From contig CALGUT010000258.1 of NCBI GenBank assembly GCA_937920335.1, forward strand, positions 1 through 9,838: a stretch of 9,838 bases of DNA, read 5' to 3'. This stretch comes from an uncultured Opitutales bacterium (GTDB lineage: Bacteria > Verrucomicrobiota > Verrucomicrobiia > Opitutales > UBA2995). Each line of letters begins with the position of its first letter. Position 1 is the first letter of the stretch. Below are positions 1 to 7,574 of the stretch, in pieces. The position numbers and the translations under genes are program-made. The notes beneath the pieces were generated by a model. It worked only from the letters and a program-made list of their open reading frames with translations, was not told the origin of the DNA and did no database searches.

Positions 1-374
1 GCAATGAGATGAATAAGATCTTCAAAGCGAAAATCCTTGGTCTGGAGGAGCTATATAACGATAGCGCCAATGATCAGCAGGTTTACGAATTCCAGGATAT
101 GGTCAATGAAGAGCGCTACTTTATCTACCTGGTTGCTTTTGACCTGCCGGCCATGCGCAAAGGGGAGAAAAAAGTCATGTGGACAACCCGTTACAGCATG
201 CGTGCGATTGGACAGCCTTTTGACGAAGCCATTGAGCAATTGAATATTGTCGCGGGTAATTATTTTGGCTTGAACATGAAAGGACTGCAGTCGAGGCGAG
301 CGTCTGATAAGTTCGAAGTGAAGATGGGTGATATCGAAGTCATCAGTAACGAAGAGTTCAATACTCCTGAATAG
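1..374 (+). CDS. Hypothetical protein, 3' part (paralog of the next gene)
   Basis: The reading frame is open to the left edge, so the gene is cut at its 5' end. The first in-frame ATG (position 9) is probably internal, because the residues around it align without gaps to the middle of the downstream protein (residue ~165 onward). By hand count about half of ~108 aligned residues are identical. The most conserved stretch is GEKKVxWTTRYSxRxIGQ, followed by a YFGxNxKGL motif and an IEVI near the C-terminus. No catalytic motif or membrane segment is seen in the visible part. If it resembles its neighbour, the missing half holds a signal peptide and the protein is exported. The gene ends 34 nt before the next one on the same strand, so co-transcription is likely. 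Function is unknown. Confidence 0.75.
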   Translation, partial: NEMNKIFKAKILGLEELYNDSANDQQVYEFQDMVNEERYFIYLVAFDLPAMRKGEKKVMWTTRYSMRAIGQPFDEAIEQLNIVAGNYFGLNMKGLQSRRASDKFEVKMGDIEVISNEEFNTPE

Positions 375-408
375 TTTTTGTGCCTCATTGGATTAATACT
401 GATTTCTC

Positions 409-1263
409 ATGTTCCAAAACTTTGCCAAATGTGTCTTATTGGTCGGGGCAGTGTTACTACCCTCCGATTGCGCGTTCGGTGAAAAGGCCAATCGCGTTGC
501 GGTTCGCGCAGAAGCTACGAAAGACTACACCCTCTCACGAGCTCGGGACGAGTCGGCAAAAGTGCAGACCTACCACTTGATTGAAGGAAAACGGTTTGGC
601 GGTAATGTCGCGGACGCCAGTATGGATGAAATATCATTTACCGGAATTGCTGAACAGCTCGCGCTCAGTTTAAGGAAACAAAACTACTATTCCGAGGAAG
701 ATCCGGATGCTGGTGACTTGCTCATCATGGTCCACTATGGTGCTTCAAACTTTGTGGGAGATGAAAATGATGCTGAGGTATTCGACATCGCTGAATACCT
801 GCCACCGGTTGAAAAAGCGAATGGCGAAGTCTATGACTATGAACTATCGAAGAACGCTATGCCGAAGTTCTTCGGGGATGTTCTTCCGAGTGAAAGAGAT
901 TACCTCAGGGAGAAATACTTCCGTGCGAGGCTCCTGGGTATGGATGATGTATTTGCCTCCAATACCTCCTCCTACGAAGCGTTTATTCAAAGTGAGCTGG
1001 CTGACGAGGGTCGCTACTTTATGATCCTTACTGCCTTCGATCTTCCCCTTCTGAAATCAGGTGAGAAGAAAGTGTTGTGGACGACTCGGTATAGCATTCG
1101 CTCCATCGGCCAATCCTACGGCGATGCGATTGCCGCGCTGAACGACGTGGCGAGTGATTACTTTGGGAAAAACGTAAAAGGCCTCATTTCCAAACGAGCG
1201 ACCGATGACTCCAATGTGGAAGCCGGCCCGATCGAAGTTATTGAGGAGGATAAAAGCAGATAG
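409..1263 (+). CDS. Exported hypothetical protein, 284 aa
   Basis: I do not recognise the family. Residues ~1-24 form a plausible Sec signal peptide: a lysine at residue 7, a hydrophobic VLLVGAVLL core, and possible cleavage after AFG. The mature protein is soluble and rich in acidic and aromatic residues. Its first half (EGKRFGGN..., a helix, then DAGDLLIMVHYG) loosely resembles DUF4136-type lipoproteins, where a hydrophobic strand follows a helix, but this is weak. The second half (residues ~165-280) is the region shared with the upstream gene, containing GEKKVLWTTRYSIRSIGQ and YFGKNVKGL. The ATG has no clear Shine-Dalgarno sequence, but this start gives the signal peptide, so I keep it. 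It likely shares a transcript with the upstream paralog. It could be a periplasmic or outer-membrane-associated structural protein; no enzymatic role can be argued. Confidence 0.8.
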   Translation: MFQNFAKCVLLVGAVLLPSDCAFGEKANRVAVRAEATKDYTLSRARDESAKVQTYHLIEGKRFGGNVADASMDEISFTGIAEQLALSLRKQNYYSEEDPDAGDLLIMVHYGASNFVGDENDAEVFDIAEYLPPVEKANGEVYDYELSKNAMPKFFGDVLPSERDYLREKYFRARLLGMDDVFASNTSSYEAFIQSELADEGRYFMILTAFDLPLLKSGEKKVLWTTRYSIRSIGQSYGDAIAALNDVASDYFGKNVKGLISKRATDDSNVEAGPIEVIEEDKSR

Positions 1264-1419
1264 ACGGCTACGGATTCTGTGTTAATGCTTCGTAGCAGAT
1301 AGGAGGTACCCGGAGGCTTTCGAATAACCGGTAGCACCGGTCGATCTCAAATTTATATCCTTATTCGTTCCATGCGCATATCAGTATCACCACCCTCAAA
1401 ACTCAGTTTGCTGATCGAC
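1264..1419. other. Intergenic region between converging units
   Basis: This 156-nt gap separates the stop of the secreted hypothetical gene (+) from the stop of the RND permease gene (-). I see no coding potential. It holds a perfect 6-bp-stem hairpin (ACCGGT, 3-nt loop) and a weaker GCTACG/CGTAGC inverted repeat at 1267-1272 and 1291-1296. Neither is followed by a clear T-run. Confidence 0.5.
1327..1341. terminator. Possible transcription-stopping hairpin
   Basis: ACCGGT (1327-1332), a 3-nt AGC loop and ACCGGT (1336-1341) form a 6-bp GC-rich stem in the gap between two converging genes. The stem reads the same on both strands, so it could act in both directions. The flanks lack a run of T on either side, so it is a weak candidate for an intrinsic terminator. 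Confidence 0.3.
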
Positions 1420-4400
1420 TTACTTCCCTTGCTTTGCGTGGCTCATATAGTAGATGAGCGGAACCGCCAGTGGGCTGATGAGTAGAGAAGCAATCGCCCC
1501 GAATAGGAGTGAGATAGCCAGCCCTTGGAAAATAGGATCGGCCAGTATTACGATTCCCCCTACAATGACAGCAAAGGCGGTCAACATCATAGGTCTGAAT
1601 CTGACCGCACCAGATTCGATACAGGCCTCGGCCATCGTTCGCCCGTGGCTTAATCTTAATTCGATAAAATCGACCAGAATGATCGAATTGCGAACAACAA
1701 TTCCTGCGCCTGCCATGAAACCGATCATGGAGGTAGCTGTGAAAAATGCGCCAAGGCCCCAATGCGCTGGCAGTATGCCGATTAGAGAGAATGGAATAAC
1801 CGTCATCACAATGAGCGGTGTCGTGTAGTTCTTAAACCAACCTACCATGAGCATGTAGATCAGGATAAGAACCGCGCCAAATGCGAGACCCAGGTCGCGA
1901 AAGACCTCAATCGTCACCTGCCATTCGCCATCCCATTTCATAGAAGGTTGTTGATCGCTAAATGGCATACTCGCGTTGTATATTTTAACTTGATCGGTTG
2001 TGCCTCCAAAATCCTTGCCGTTCAGTTTTGCCAGATCCCGATTCATTTGGAGAATGGCGTAAACCGGACTCTCGATGACACCCGCTACGTCAGCAGTGAC
2101 ATAACTTACGTTCATTAAGTTTTTATGGTAGATATTTCGCTCTCCCAATTCTTCTTCAATCGTAACCAACTCTCTAAGAGGAACCAGAGGTGCCTGAGGA
2201 TTCATTTCTGAACGGATTGGCAGGGCAAGCAGATCATTGGCATGAGCTCTTGCCGATTGTGGAAGCTCCAGTAACACGGTGACATCATCTCGTTCATATT
2301 CGTCGTGCAGCAACCCAACCGGGAAACCTTGGGAACCTATCTGAATGGCGCGTGCAATGGCCGCTTCAGTAATACCATTTAGAGCTGCTTTCTCTTCATC
2401 CACTTTAAGAATCGTTTTTTTCTGCAATGCCTCCACATACCAATCCACATCCACAACGCCGTCGGTTTTTTCATAAATAGCCCGTACGGCTTCCGCCAAT
2501 TTTAGGCGCGATGCTTCTGTGGGACCATAAATTTCTGCCACCAATGTTTGTAGGACCGGTGGACCTGGCGGAACCTCTGCCACGGCAATCGCTGCTCCAT
2601 AATGACTGGCAATCTTCTGGAGCTTCGGACGTATGCGTTTCGCGATGTCATGACTTTGCGCTTTCCGGGCGTGCTTGGGTAGAAGGTTTACCTGAATATC
2701 GGCAACGTTCGAGCCACGGCGCATAAAGTAATGACGCACCAGACCATTGAAATTGAAGGGAGAAGCAGTTCCGGCATATACCTGATAGTCGGCGACTTCC
2801 GGTTCGTCCCTAAGGGCCGCCGCCATCTCGCGGGCGATACGCGTCGTTTGTTCCAGGGTCGTACCCTCGGGTGTATTGAGTATGACCTGGAATTCGGACT
2901 TATTGTCGAACGGTAGCATTTTGACCTTCACCGCACCGATGCCAACCAGTCCCATTGACCCGGCGGTTAGTCCTGCTATCAGAAGGAGAAAACACCAACG
3001 AAGCAGCCGGTGGTCGAGCAGAGGACGCATCACGCTCATATAGAGGCGGCTAAACCAAGTGTCTGCCATCGATTCGTCATCACTCGTTTCAGCTCCTGGA
3101 GGAACATAAACAAACTCCGAGGAGTGAGCGGGCTTTGTGTTCAAATGGTGCCCTTTTAGCGCCTTCAAGACCGCCCAGGGAGTTACCACAAAGGCAACCA
3201 GCAACGAGAACAACATGGCAGCGCTCGAACCAATAGGAATCGGACGCATGTAGGGTCCCATAAGTCCGCTGACAAATGCCATGGGCAACACGGCTGCAAT
3301 CACTGCCCAAGTGGCCAGGATGGTGGGGTTACCCACCTCGTCGACCGCTTCCACGCAGATTTGCACGAGCGATTTGCTTTGGCAACTCGGCAGGTTCATA
3401 TGCCGAACAATGTTTTCCACCACCACGATTGCATCATCAACCAGAATGCCAATGGAGAAGATCAGGGCAAAGAGGGTAATACGGTTCAGTGTGTAGCCAT
3501 AAAGGTAAAACACGAGCAGCGTAAGGCCGAGGGTAACAGGTATGGCAAGAAGAACAACGATGGACTCTCGCCAGCCCAGAAAGAGCAATATGAGAACCGC
3601 CACCCCGAAAACAGCGATGCCCATGTGCAATAGTAGCTCATTGGATTTTTCGCTGGCTGTGGCGCCGTAGTTTCGTGTGACAGCGACCTCAATATCCTGA
3701 GGGATAAGTGGTCCTTTAAGCGTATCCACTTTTCGGATTACTTCGTTCACTACATCAATTGCGTTGGCTCCGGCCCGTTTTGCGATACTGAGAGTTACAG
3801 CTGCTTGCTCTGGAAGACCGCTTGCACCATAGAGCACATAGTTGCTGGGTTCTTCAGCTTCGTCCCGAATGGTGGCCACGTCTCTTAAAAAAACAGGGGT
3901 ACCATGGTGTACTCCCACAACCACTCGGCCGATATCATCTGCCTCTTCGAAGAATGATCCCGTTTGCAGCAAGGTTTCGGTGTTCGCGCTATTCATCGTT
4001 CCGGCATGGGTCTGCACGTTAGCCTGCTGAAGCATTGGAATGATATAGGCGGCTGACAAATTTCGAGAGGCCAGCTCCTGGGTATCGAGCTGTACTCTCA
4101 CTTGTCTGCGAGTTCCACCAATCAAGGTGGTTTCAGCTGTTTTTGGAATGCTTTGAATCTCGTCTTGTACCTGGGCGGCAATACGACGCAGTGTTAGATG
4201 GTCGTATCGTTTGCTGTGAAATGTGAGTGCCAGAACGGGTACATCGTCGATACCGCGTGGCTTAACGATGGGCGGAGATACCCCTTGGGGGATGCGATCA
4301 AAGTTTGTGGCCAGCTTCTGGTTCAAACGTACCAGGGCCGCCTCCAAATCCGTACCCACTTTGAATCTTACAATCACCATCGCACTTCCCGGCATGGAGG

Positions 4401-4695
4401 TTGAATACAAATATTCGACATCTTTGATTTCCCAAAGCAATTGCTCCATCGGACGGGTTACCCGGTTCTCCACCTCCTTGGCGCTTGCTCCGGGCATAGA
4501 CACCATCACATCAATCATAGGAACTTTGATCTGAGGTTCCTCTTCCCGAGGGAGCATCAGTATCGCAAAAAGTCCGAGCAACAATGATGCGACCACGGCC
4601 AGAGGCGTGAGCTTAGACTCAATGAACATTAAGGCCAACCTGCCGGCAAACCCGTATCTGGCAGGCGGTTCTGCTGAAAGTTCTGGTTGGCTCAT
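1420..4695 (-). CDS. Efflux RND transporter permease, HAE1-type, 1091 aa
   Basis: This is the inner-membrane proton-driven pump of a tripartite efflux system. The length fits the family (about 1000-1100 aa). TM1 lies at ~31-47, followed by the typical PREEEPQI.VP porter entry (49-59) and a PGAS helix motif (68-71). Two periplasmic porter loops and two sets of membrane helices follow. TM4 carries the paired proton-relay aspartates in GILVDDAIVVVEN (Asp420/Asp421), the form typical of drug-type HAE pumps rather than the DG form of metal pumps such as CusA/CzcA. In the later helix that holds the AcrB relay lysine, the motif is VVRNSIILVDF, with Arg (~1002) at that place. The start overlaps the adaptor stop by 4 nt (ATGA), which implies translational coupling. 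It is the last gene of the operon. The substrate cannot be read from sequence; the regulator next door points to reactive-sulfur or thiol stress. Confidence 0.95.
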   Translation of the reverse strand: MSQPELSAEPPARYGFAGRLALMFIESKLTPLAVVASLLLGLFAILMLPREEEPQIKVPMIDVMVSMPGASAKEVENRVTRPMEQLLWEIKDVEYLYSTSMPGSAMVIVRFKVGTDLEAALVRLNQKLATNFDRIPQGVSPPIVKPRGIDDVPVLALTFHSKRYDHLTLRRIAAQVQDEIQSIPKTAETTLIGGTRRQVRVQLDTQELASRNLSAAYIIPMLQQANVQTHAGTMNSANTETLLQTGSFFEEADDIGRVVVGVHHGTPVFLRDVATIRDEAEEPSNYVLYGASGLPEQAAVTLSIAKRAGANAIDVVNEVIRKVDTLKGPLIPQDIEVAVTRNYGATASEKSNELLLHMGIAVFGVAVLILLFLGWRESIVVLLAIPVTLGLTLLVFYLYGYTLNRITLFALIFSIGILVDDAIVVVENIVRHMNLPSCQSKSLVQICVEAVDEVGNPTILATWAVIAAVLPMAFVSGLMGPYMRPIPIGSSAAMLFSLLVAFVVTPWAVLKALKGHHLNTKPAHSSEFVYVPPGAETSDDESMADTWFSRLYMSVMRPLLDHRLLRWCFLLLIAGLTAGSMGLVGIGAVKVKMLPFDNKSEFQVILNTPEGTTLEQTTRIAREMAAALRDEPEVADYQVYAGTASPFNFNGLVRHYFMRRGSNVADIQVNLLPKHARKAQSHDIAKRIRPKLQKIASHYGAAIAVAEVPPGPPVLQTLVAEIYGPTEASRLKLAEAVRAIYEKTDGVVDVDWYVEALQKKTILKVDEEKAALNGITEAAIARAIQIGSQGFPVGLLHDEYERDDVTVLLELPQSARAHANDLLALPIRSEMNPQAPLVPLRELVTIEEELGERNIYHKNLMNVSYVTADVAGVIESPVYAILQMNRDLAKLNGKDFGGTTDQVKIYNASMPFSDQQPSMKWDGEWQVTIEVFRDLGLAFGAVLILIYMLMVGWFKNYTTPLIVMTVIPFSLIGILPAHWGLGAFFTATSMIGFMAGAGIVVRNSIILVDFIELRLSHGRTMAEACIESGAVRFRPMMLTAFAVIVGGIVILADPIFQGLAISLLFGAIASLLISPLAVPLIYYMSHAKQGK

Positions 4696-5741
4696 TGGGT
4701 AACCTCCAGAGGCTGACCGTCCGTCAATGCTTCAGTTGAATCAACAACGATCCATTCGCCGGTATCCAGACCTGTGAGCACTTCTACTTGTTGTCCCTCC
4801 CTGGCTCCTGTTTTAACCAGGCGCAGCAACGCTTGATCCTCAACAGCCACAAATACACGCTCCATCTGTCCAAGTTTCGAAATGGCAGCTACCGGCACCA
4901 TAATCTTCGACCGTTTGGAGCCCTCCAGTTGAATACGGGCAAACTGACCCGGTCGTGCCCGGACATGGGAAGGAATAGAGAAACGCACTTTTACTGATCT
5001 GCTTTGATCATCCGATGCGGATGATACTTCCACAGCAGTTGCCTCGAATGTCGAATTGATCGATGGCAGAAACGCTTGAAACTGGCCACCTTCAATAGGT
5101 CCGGTTATCAGCGACTCTGGAACGCCTGCTTCTATTTCCAGACCGCTGTTGCCATCCAACTCCAGCAGTGGCATTCCAGGGGCAGCGAGGCTACCCTTAT
5201 CCGCATAGATACGGGAAACCGATCCGTCAAATGGGGCTCGAATCTCAGTGTAGGCAAGCATCGCTTCCGCTTCTGTAACCATGGATTCCATCATAGAAAC
5301 ACGGTCTTCAAGGTTTCTGACGGTTTCGGCAGTACTTGCTTCCTTAATAAACAGACTTTGCTCCCGCGTTAGATCACGTTGGGCTTGTCTGAGCTGTGTT
5401 TGGGCCTGAGAAACTTTTTCTCTGATTTCGGGAGCGTTTATTTCAACCAGCAAGTCATCCTTTTTGACTGCCTGCCCCAGTTTAATCGGAAAGTTGCTTA
5501 TACTCCCCATGACCTTGGGGGCGATACTGGCCCTTGTCTTTGCACGTACTACACCGCTTATTTCGACTTGGTTGGGTGACAATTCTTCTGCCACCTGAAT
5601 TACGGAGGCTTTTATTCGTGGAAGTTCTTCTCCGCGATGAGAGTTATGATTCGTTTCATGCTTGGCACATGAGACCATGAGTAAACCAGTACCTAGGATA
5701 ATCGGTAGTTTAGATATGTAATTCATCGGTATAAAATGCAT
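4692..5741 (-). CDS. RND periplasmic adaptor (membrane fusion protein), 349 aa
   Basis: It links the RND permease to the outer-membrane channel. A hydrophobic N-terminus ending in LLMVSC (Cys25) looks like a lipoprotein signal, so the protein is probably acylated and anchored to the inner membrane facing the periplasm. The order fits HlyD/AcrA-type adaptors: a first lipoyl half with GxVxAKxxxxIAPKVMGxI (63-82) and GQxVKKDDLLVEI (~89-101), then an alpha-hairpin coiled coil (~104-162). The second lipoyl half follows at YTEIRAPFDG (164-173), then beta-barrel and membrane-proximal domains with RPGQFARI and VPVAAI motifs. It begins 2 nt after the TolC stop and ends inside the permease start. An in-frame ATG at codon 6 (position 5726) is an alternative start; neither has a clear ribosome binding site, consistent with coupling. 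Three histidines just after the lipid cysteine are noted but not interpreted. Confidence 0.93.
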   Translation of the reverse strand: MHFIPMNYISKLPIILGTGLLMVSCAKHETNHNSHRGEELPRIKASVIQVAEELSPNQVEISGVVRAKTRASIAPKVMGSISNFPIKLGQAVKKDDLLVEINAPEIREKVSQAQTQLRQAQRDLTREQSLFIKEASTAETVRNLEDRVSMMESMVTEAEAMLAYTEIRAPFDGSVSRIYADKGSLAAPGMPLLELDGNSGLEIEAGVPESLITGPIEGGQFQAFLPSINSTFEATAVEVSSASDDQSRSVKVRFSIPSHVRARPGQFARIQLEGSKRSKIMVPVAAISKLGQMERVFVAVEDQALLRLVKTGAREGQQVEVLTGLDTGEWIVVDSTEALTDGQPLEVTQ

Positions 5742-5743
5742 CG

Positions 5744-7162
5744 CTAATGTTGTATCGGCATGAATCCTACGGCCCTTCGAAGTTCGGCTATGGCTATGAC
5801 TTCGTCGGCCAAGGCAACCGCGCGGCGCATGCGTGCCTCTATCAGTCGGCTTTCCACGCCAATTAATTCGGTTGTGAGCAACGCACCCTGTTCAAAGCGT
5901 GCACGACTCAAAGCAGCGCTTTCTTCCGCCTGTTGCATGGCAAGACCGGTCACGGATACTCGATCTCTGGCCAGTATCAGAGCCAGACGCGCTTTTTCTA
6001 CTTCCAACCCAATCCCTAATTCAGCCTTTCGAATGTATTCACGAAGTTCGGCCAATTGCGCTTCCGCTTGTTTGATTTGAGATGTCGTTTTGCCTCCATC
6101 AAATACATTCAGGTCGACGGCAACTCCCGCTAACCAGGATTCGCCTGACTTGTTGGTTTGCCAGCCATGGTCATATTGCACACTTGCAAATCCAGAGACA
6201 CTGGGTTGGCGTCCACCCCTTGCCACATCCTTCATCTCCATGGCGGCTTTTTCACGTTCCATTAGAGCCTTTAGTTCCGGCCTTGCTAGATAACTGAGAG
6301 ATTCTGGTTCTACAATAAGCTCAATATCAGGATCATTTTCCGTTAAAAGCACCGTTTCTTTGTCGGCCGGAAGACCAAGCACATATATAAAGTTGCGCTC
6401 AGCAAGTGTCTGAAAATGTTTTGCCTCAACCAATTGCTCCTTCGTTTGGGCCAGTTGAACTTCAAGGCTCAATAGATCCGCTTTTAGCATTTGTCCCGCT
6501 TCATAGCGAAGTCGGGCATTTTTTGTGGCTGACGTGTAGGCCTTCACGCCTGCTTCAACGGCTGAAACCGCTTCTATGGCCTTACGGATATTGAGGTAGG
6601 ACCTTACGGTTTGTGCGATGAGTTGGTGCCGCGCGGCAACTTCGTCGAACTCCGCTGCAGTTACACCAGCTACTGCAGCTCGTTTGCCGGAAGATACTCT
6701 GCCGCCGGTATAAAGCGGAATCCCAACCATTGCGGTGGTGTTGAAATTGTCGATGGTCCCAGGATTATTGAAGTTGAGGTCGAAATCAAAAGCCCTCTGG
6801 TTGAGGATGGAGCCAAAGGCCATCATCGGACTATCGGTTTGAAGATAACTCCCCTTGAGATACACCTGTGGCTTGCCCATTGAGCTGGCTCGTTCCAGCG
6901 AAGCCTCTGCTCCCTCAATCCTTTTCAATGCCGCAAGTGCGTCTGGATTATTAGCCACCGCTGTATCGATCGCTGCCTTCAAGTTCCAGACTTCTGCATG
7001 TCCGTAAAATGGGAATACCAACAGAGCTAGCCATGGGATTGCACCTCTGGTTCTTTTGAGGTTCCTTCTCAGGTTTCCTATAGCCGACCCGAAAAGGGTC
7101 TGGGAATGATTCCTGCAAATGGTGTACATGGTTCCTGAAACGATTAGGGATCCGATTAACAA
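5744..7162 (-). CDS. TolC-family outer membrane efflux protein, up to 472 aa
   Basis: This is the outer-membrane channel of the tripartite pump. The protein shows two tandem outer-membrane-efflux repeats: long amphipathic helices alternating with short strands. Motifs include AVANNPDALAALKRIEGA (residues ~68-85), VGIPLYTGGRVSSGKRAA (146-163) and, in the second repeat, VAVDLNVFDGGKTTSQIKQA. A signal peptide precedes EVWNLKAAI, with cleavage likely after GHA (~56). The long frame starts at a TTG (7162) with AGGA 7 nt upstream. An ATG at codon 12 (7129) also has AGGA close by, and it gives a shorter, still long, n-region. I give the longer frame but consider the ATG at least as likely. It starts 32 nt after the DUF2892 gene and ends 2 nt before the adaptor gene, so all belong to one transcript. 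Confidence 0.9.
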   Translation of the reverse strand: MLIGSLIVSGTMYTICRNHSQTLFGSAIGNLRRNLKRTRGAIPWLALLVFPFYGHAEVWNLKAAIDTAVANNPDALAALKRIEGAEASLERASSMGKPQVYLKGSYLQTDSPMMAFGSILNQRAFDFDLNFNNPGTIDNFNTTAMVGIPLYTGGRVSSGKRAAVAGVTAAEFDEVAARHQLIAQTVRSYLNIRKAIEAVSAVEAGVKAYTSATKNARLRYEAGQMLKADLLSLEVQLAQTKEQLVEAKHFQTLAERNFIYVLGLPADKETVLLTENDPDIELIVEPESLSYLARPELKALMEREKAAMEMKDVARGGRQPSVSGFASVQYDHGWQTNKSGESWLAGVAVDLNVFDGGKTTSQIKQAEAQLAELREYIRKAELGIGLEVEKARLALILARDRVSVTGLAMQQAEESAALSRARFEQGALLTTELIGVESRLIEARMRRAVALADEVIAIAELRRAVGFMPIQH

Positions 7163-7194
7163 CTTTGGGTCCTGGTCACTAGTTGGCTATTAGA

Positions 7195-7437
7195 CTAAAT
7201 TCGGTTCTCGCCTATTGTTTCCTGGTCTTTTTTGCCTTTGAAGGCACATCCACCTGTGATCCCCATTGCTTTGAACGCGATTGCGGCAGGACAGAATCCG
7301 GTAACTGCCGACTGAATCATATTGAATCCGGCAAACGCGGTTAAAAAATGCCAGTAAGGATGTACCCAATGGCCTAATGCTAAACTTAAAAGGACGACGA
7401 ATCCCGCCCATAACAACACTGCACGATCTATATTCAT
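7195..7437 (-). CDS. YgaP-type DUF2892 inner membrane protein, 80 aa
   Basis: This small protein has two hydrophobic segments (~6-22 and ~28-43) followed by the hallmark NMIQSAVTGFCPAAIAFKAMG (39-59). That motif matches the membrane domain of E. coli YgaP and DUF2892 proteins. Cysteines lie at 49 (the conserved FCP) and 64 (TGGC). The rhodanese domain that YgaP carries in front is absent; only the membrane part is here. The tail (KGKKDQETIGENRI) is charged and probably cytoplasmic. It is the first gene of the operon, divergent from the ArsR regulator and 32 nt ahead of the TolC gene. In known systems this domain is encoded beside YgaV/BigR-type regulators and sulfide-handling enzymes, so a role in sulfane-sulfur handling at the membrane is suggested, not shown. 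No strong Shine-Dalgarno sequence precedes the ATG. Confidence 0.88.
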   Translation of the reverse strand: MNIDRAVLLWAGFVVLLSLALGHWVHPYWHFLTAFAGFNMIQSAVTGFCPAAIAFKAMGITGGCAFKGKKDQETIGENRI

Positions 7438-7497
7438 ATGATTTTTTAGTTGAATTAATCCAGAGAATTAAGGAATAACTAATATAGTCAATAATAA

Positions 7498-7513
7498 ATT
7501 AGAAACAGCTAAT
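7498..7513. promoter_or_regulatory. Candidate ArsR-family operator (ATTAG-N6-CTAAT)
   Basis: A perfect 5-bp inverted repeat with a 6-nt centre lies directly upstream of, and touching, the regulator's -10 box. Occupation would block RNA polymerase, which fits autorepression by an ArsR-family dimer. In this AT-rich region a 5-bp arm pair can arise by chance, so support is moderate. The CTAATATA copy at 7479-7486 could be a second half-site serving the pump promoter. Confidence 0.4.
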
Positions 7514-7518
7514 ATAAT
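7513..7518 (+). promoter_or_regulatory. Candidate -10 box of the regulator gene
   Basis: TATAAT matches the sigma-70 -10 consensus exactly. The matching -35 (around 7488-7495) is poor, so the promoter would be weak or need help. Transcription would begin near 7525, leaving about 50 nt of leader before the ATG at 7575 and excluding the GTG at 7521 as a start. Confidence 0.45.
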
Positions 7519-7574
7519 TCGTGCCTGATTCGATCCAACAAAACCTAGATTCTTCTTTTCCCAGACCGGAAGAC

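Larger units (their letters stand above)
7438..7574. promoter_or_regulatory. Divergent promoter/operator region of efflux operon and regulator
   Basis: This AT-rich stretch separates the two divergent starts. It contains CTAATATA twice (7479-7486 and 7509-7516), exactly 30 nt apart, about three helical turns. It also has GAATTAA twice (7452-7458 and 7465-7471) and the inverted repeat ATTAG-N6-CTAAT (7498-7513). Such repeats suit a dimeric winged-helix repressor controlling both directions. On the minus strand TTGACT (7491-7486) is a good -35 for the pump operon, but no convincing -10 follows at the right spacing. Factor binding is inferred, not shown. Confidence 0.6.

Noticed and set aside
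1454..1828. A 124-codon open frame on the + strand opposite the RND permease gene
   Set aside because: It is a shadow of the permease's conserved membrane helices; the product has no domain and no ribosome binding site. Similar antisense frames (for example 4223-4534 and 5760-6080) are rejected for the same reason.
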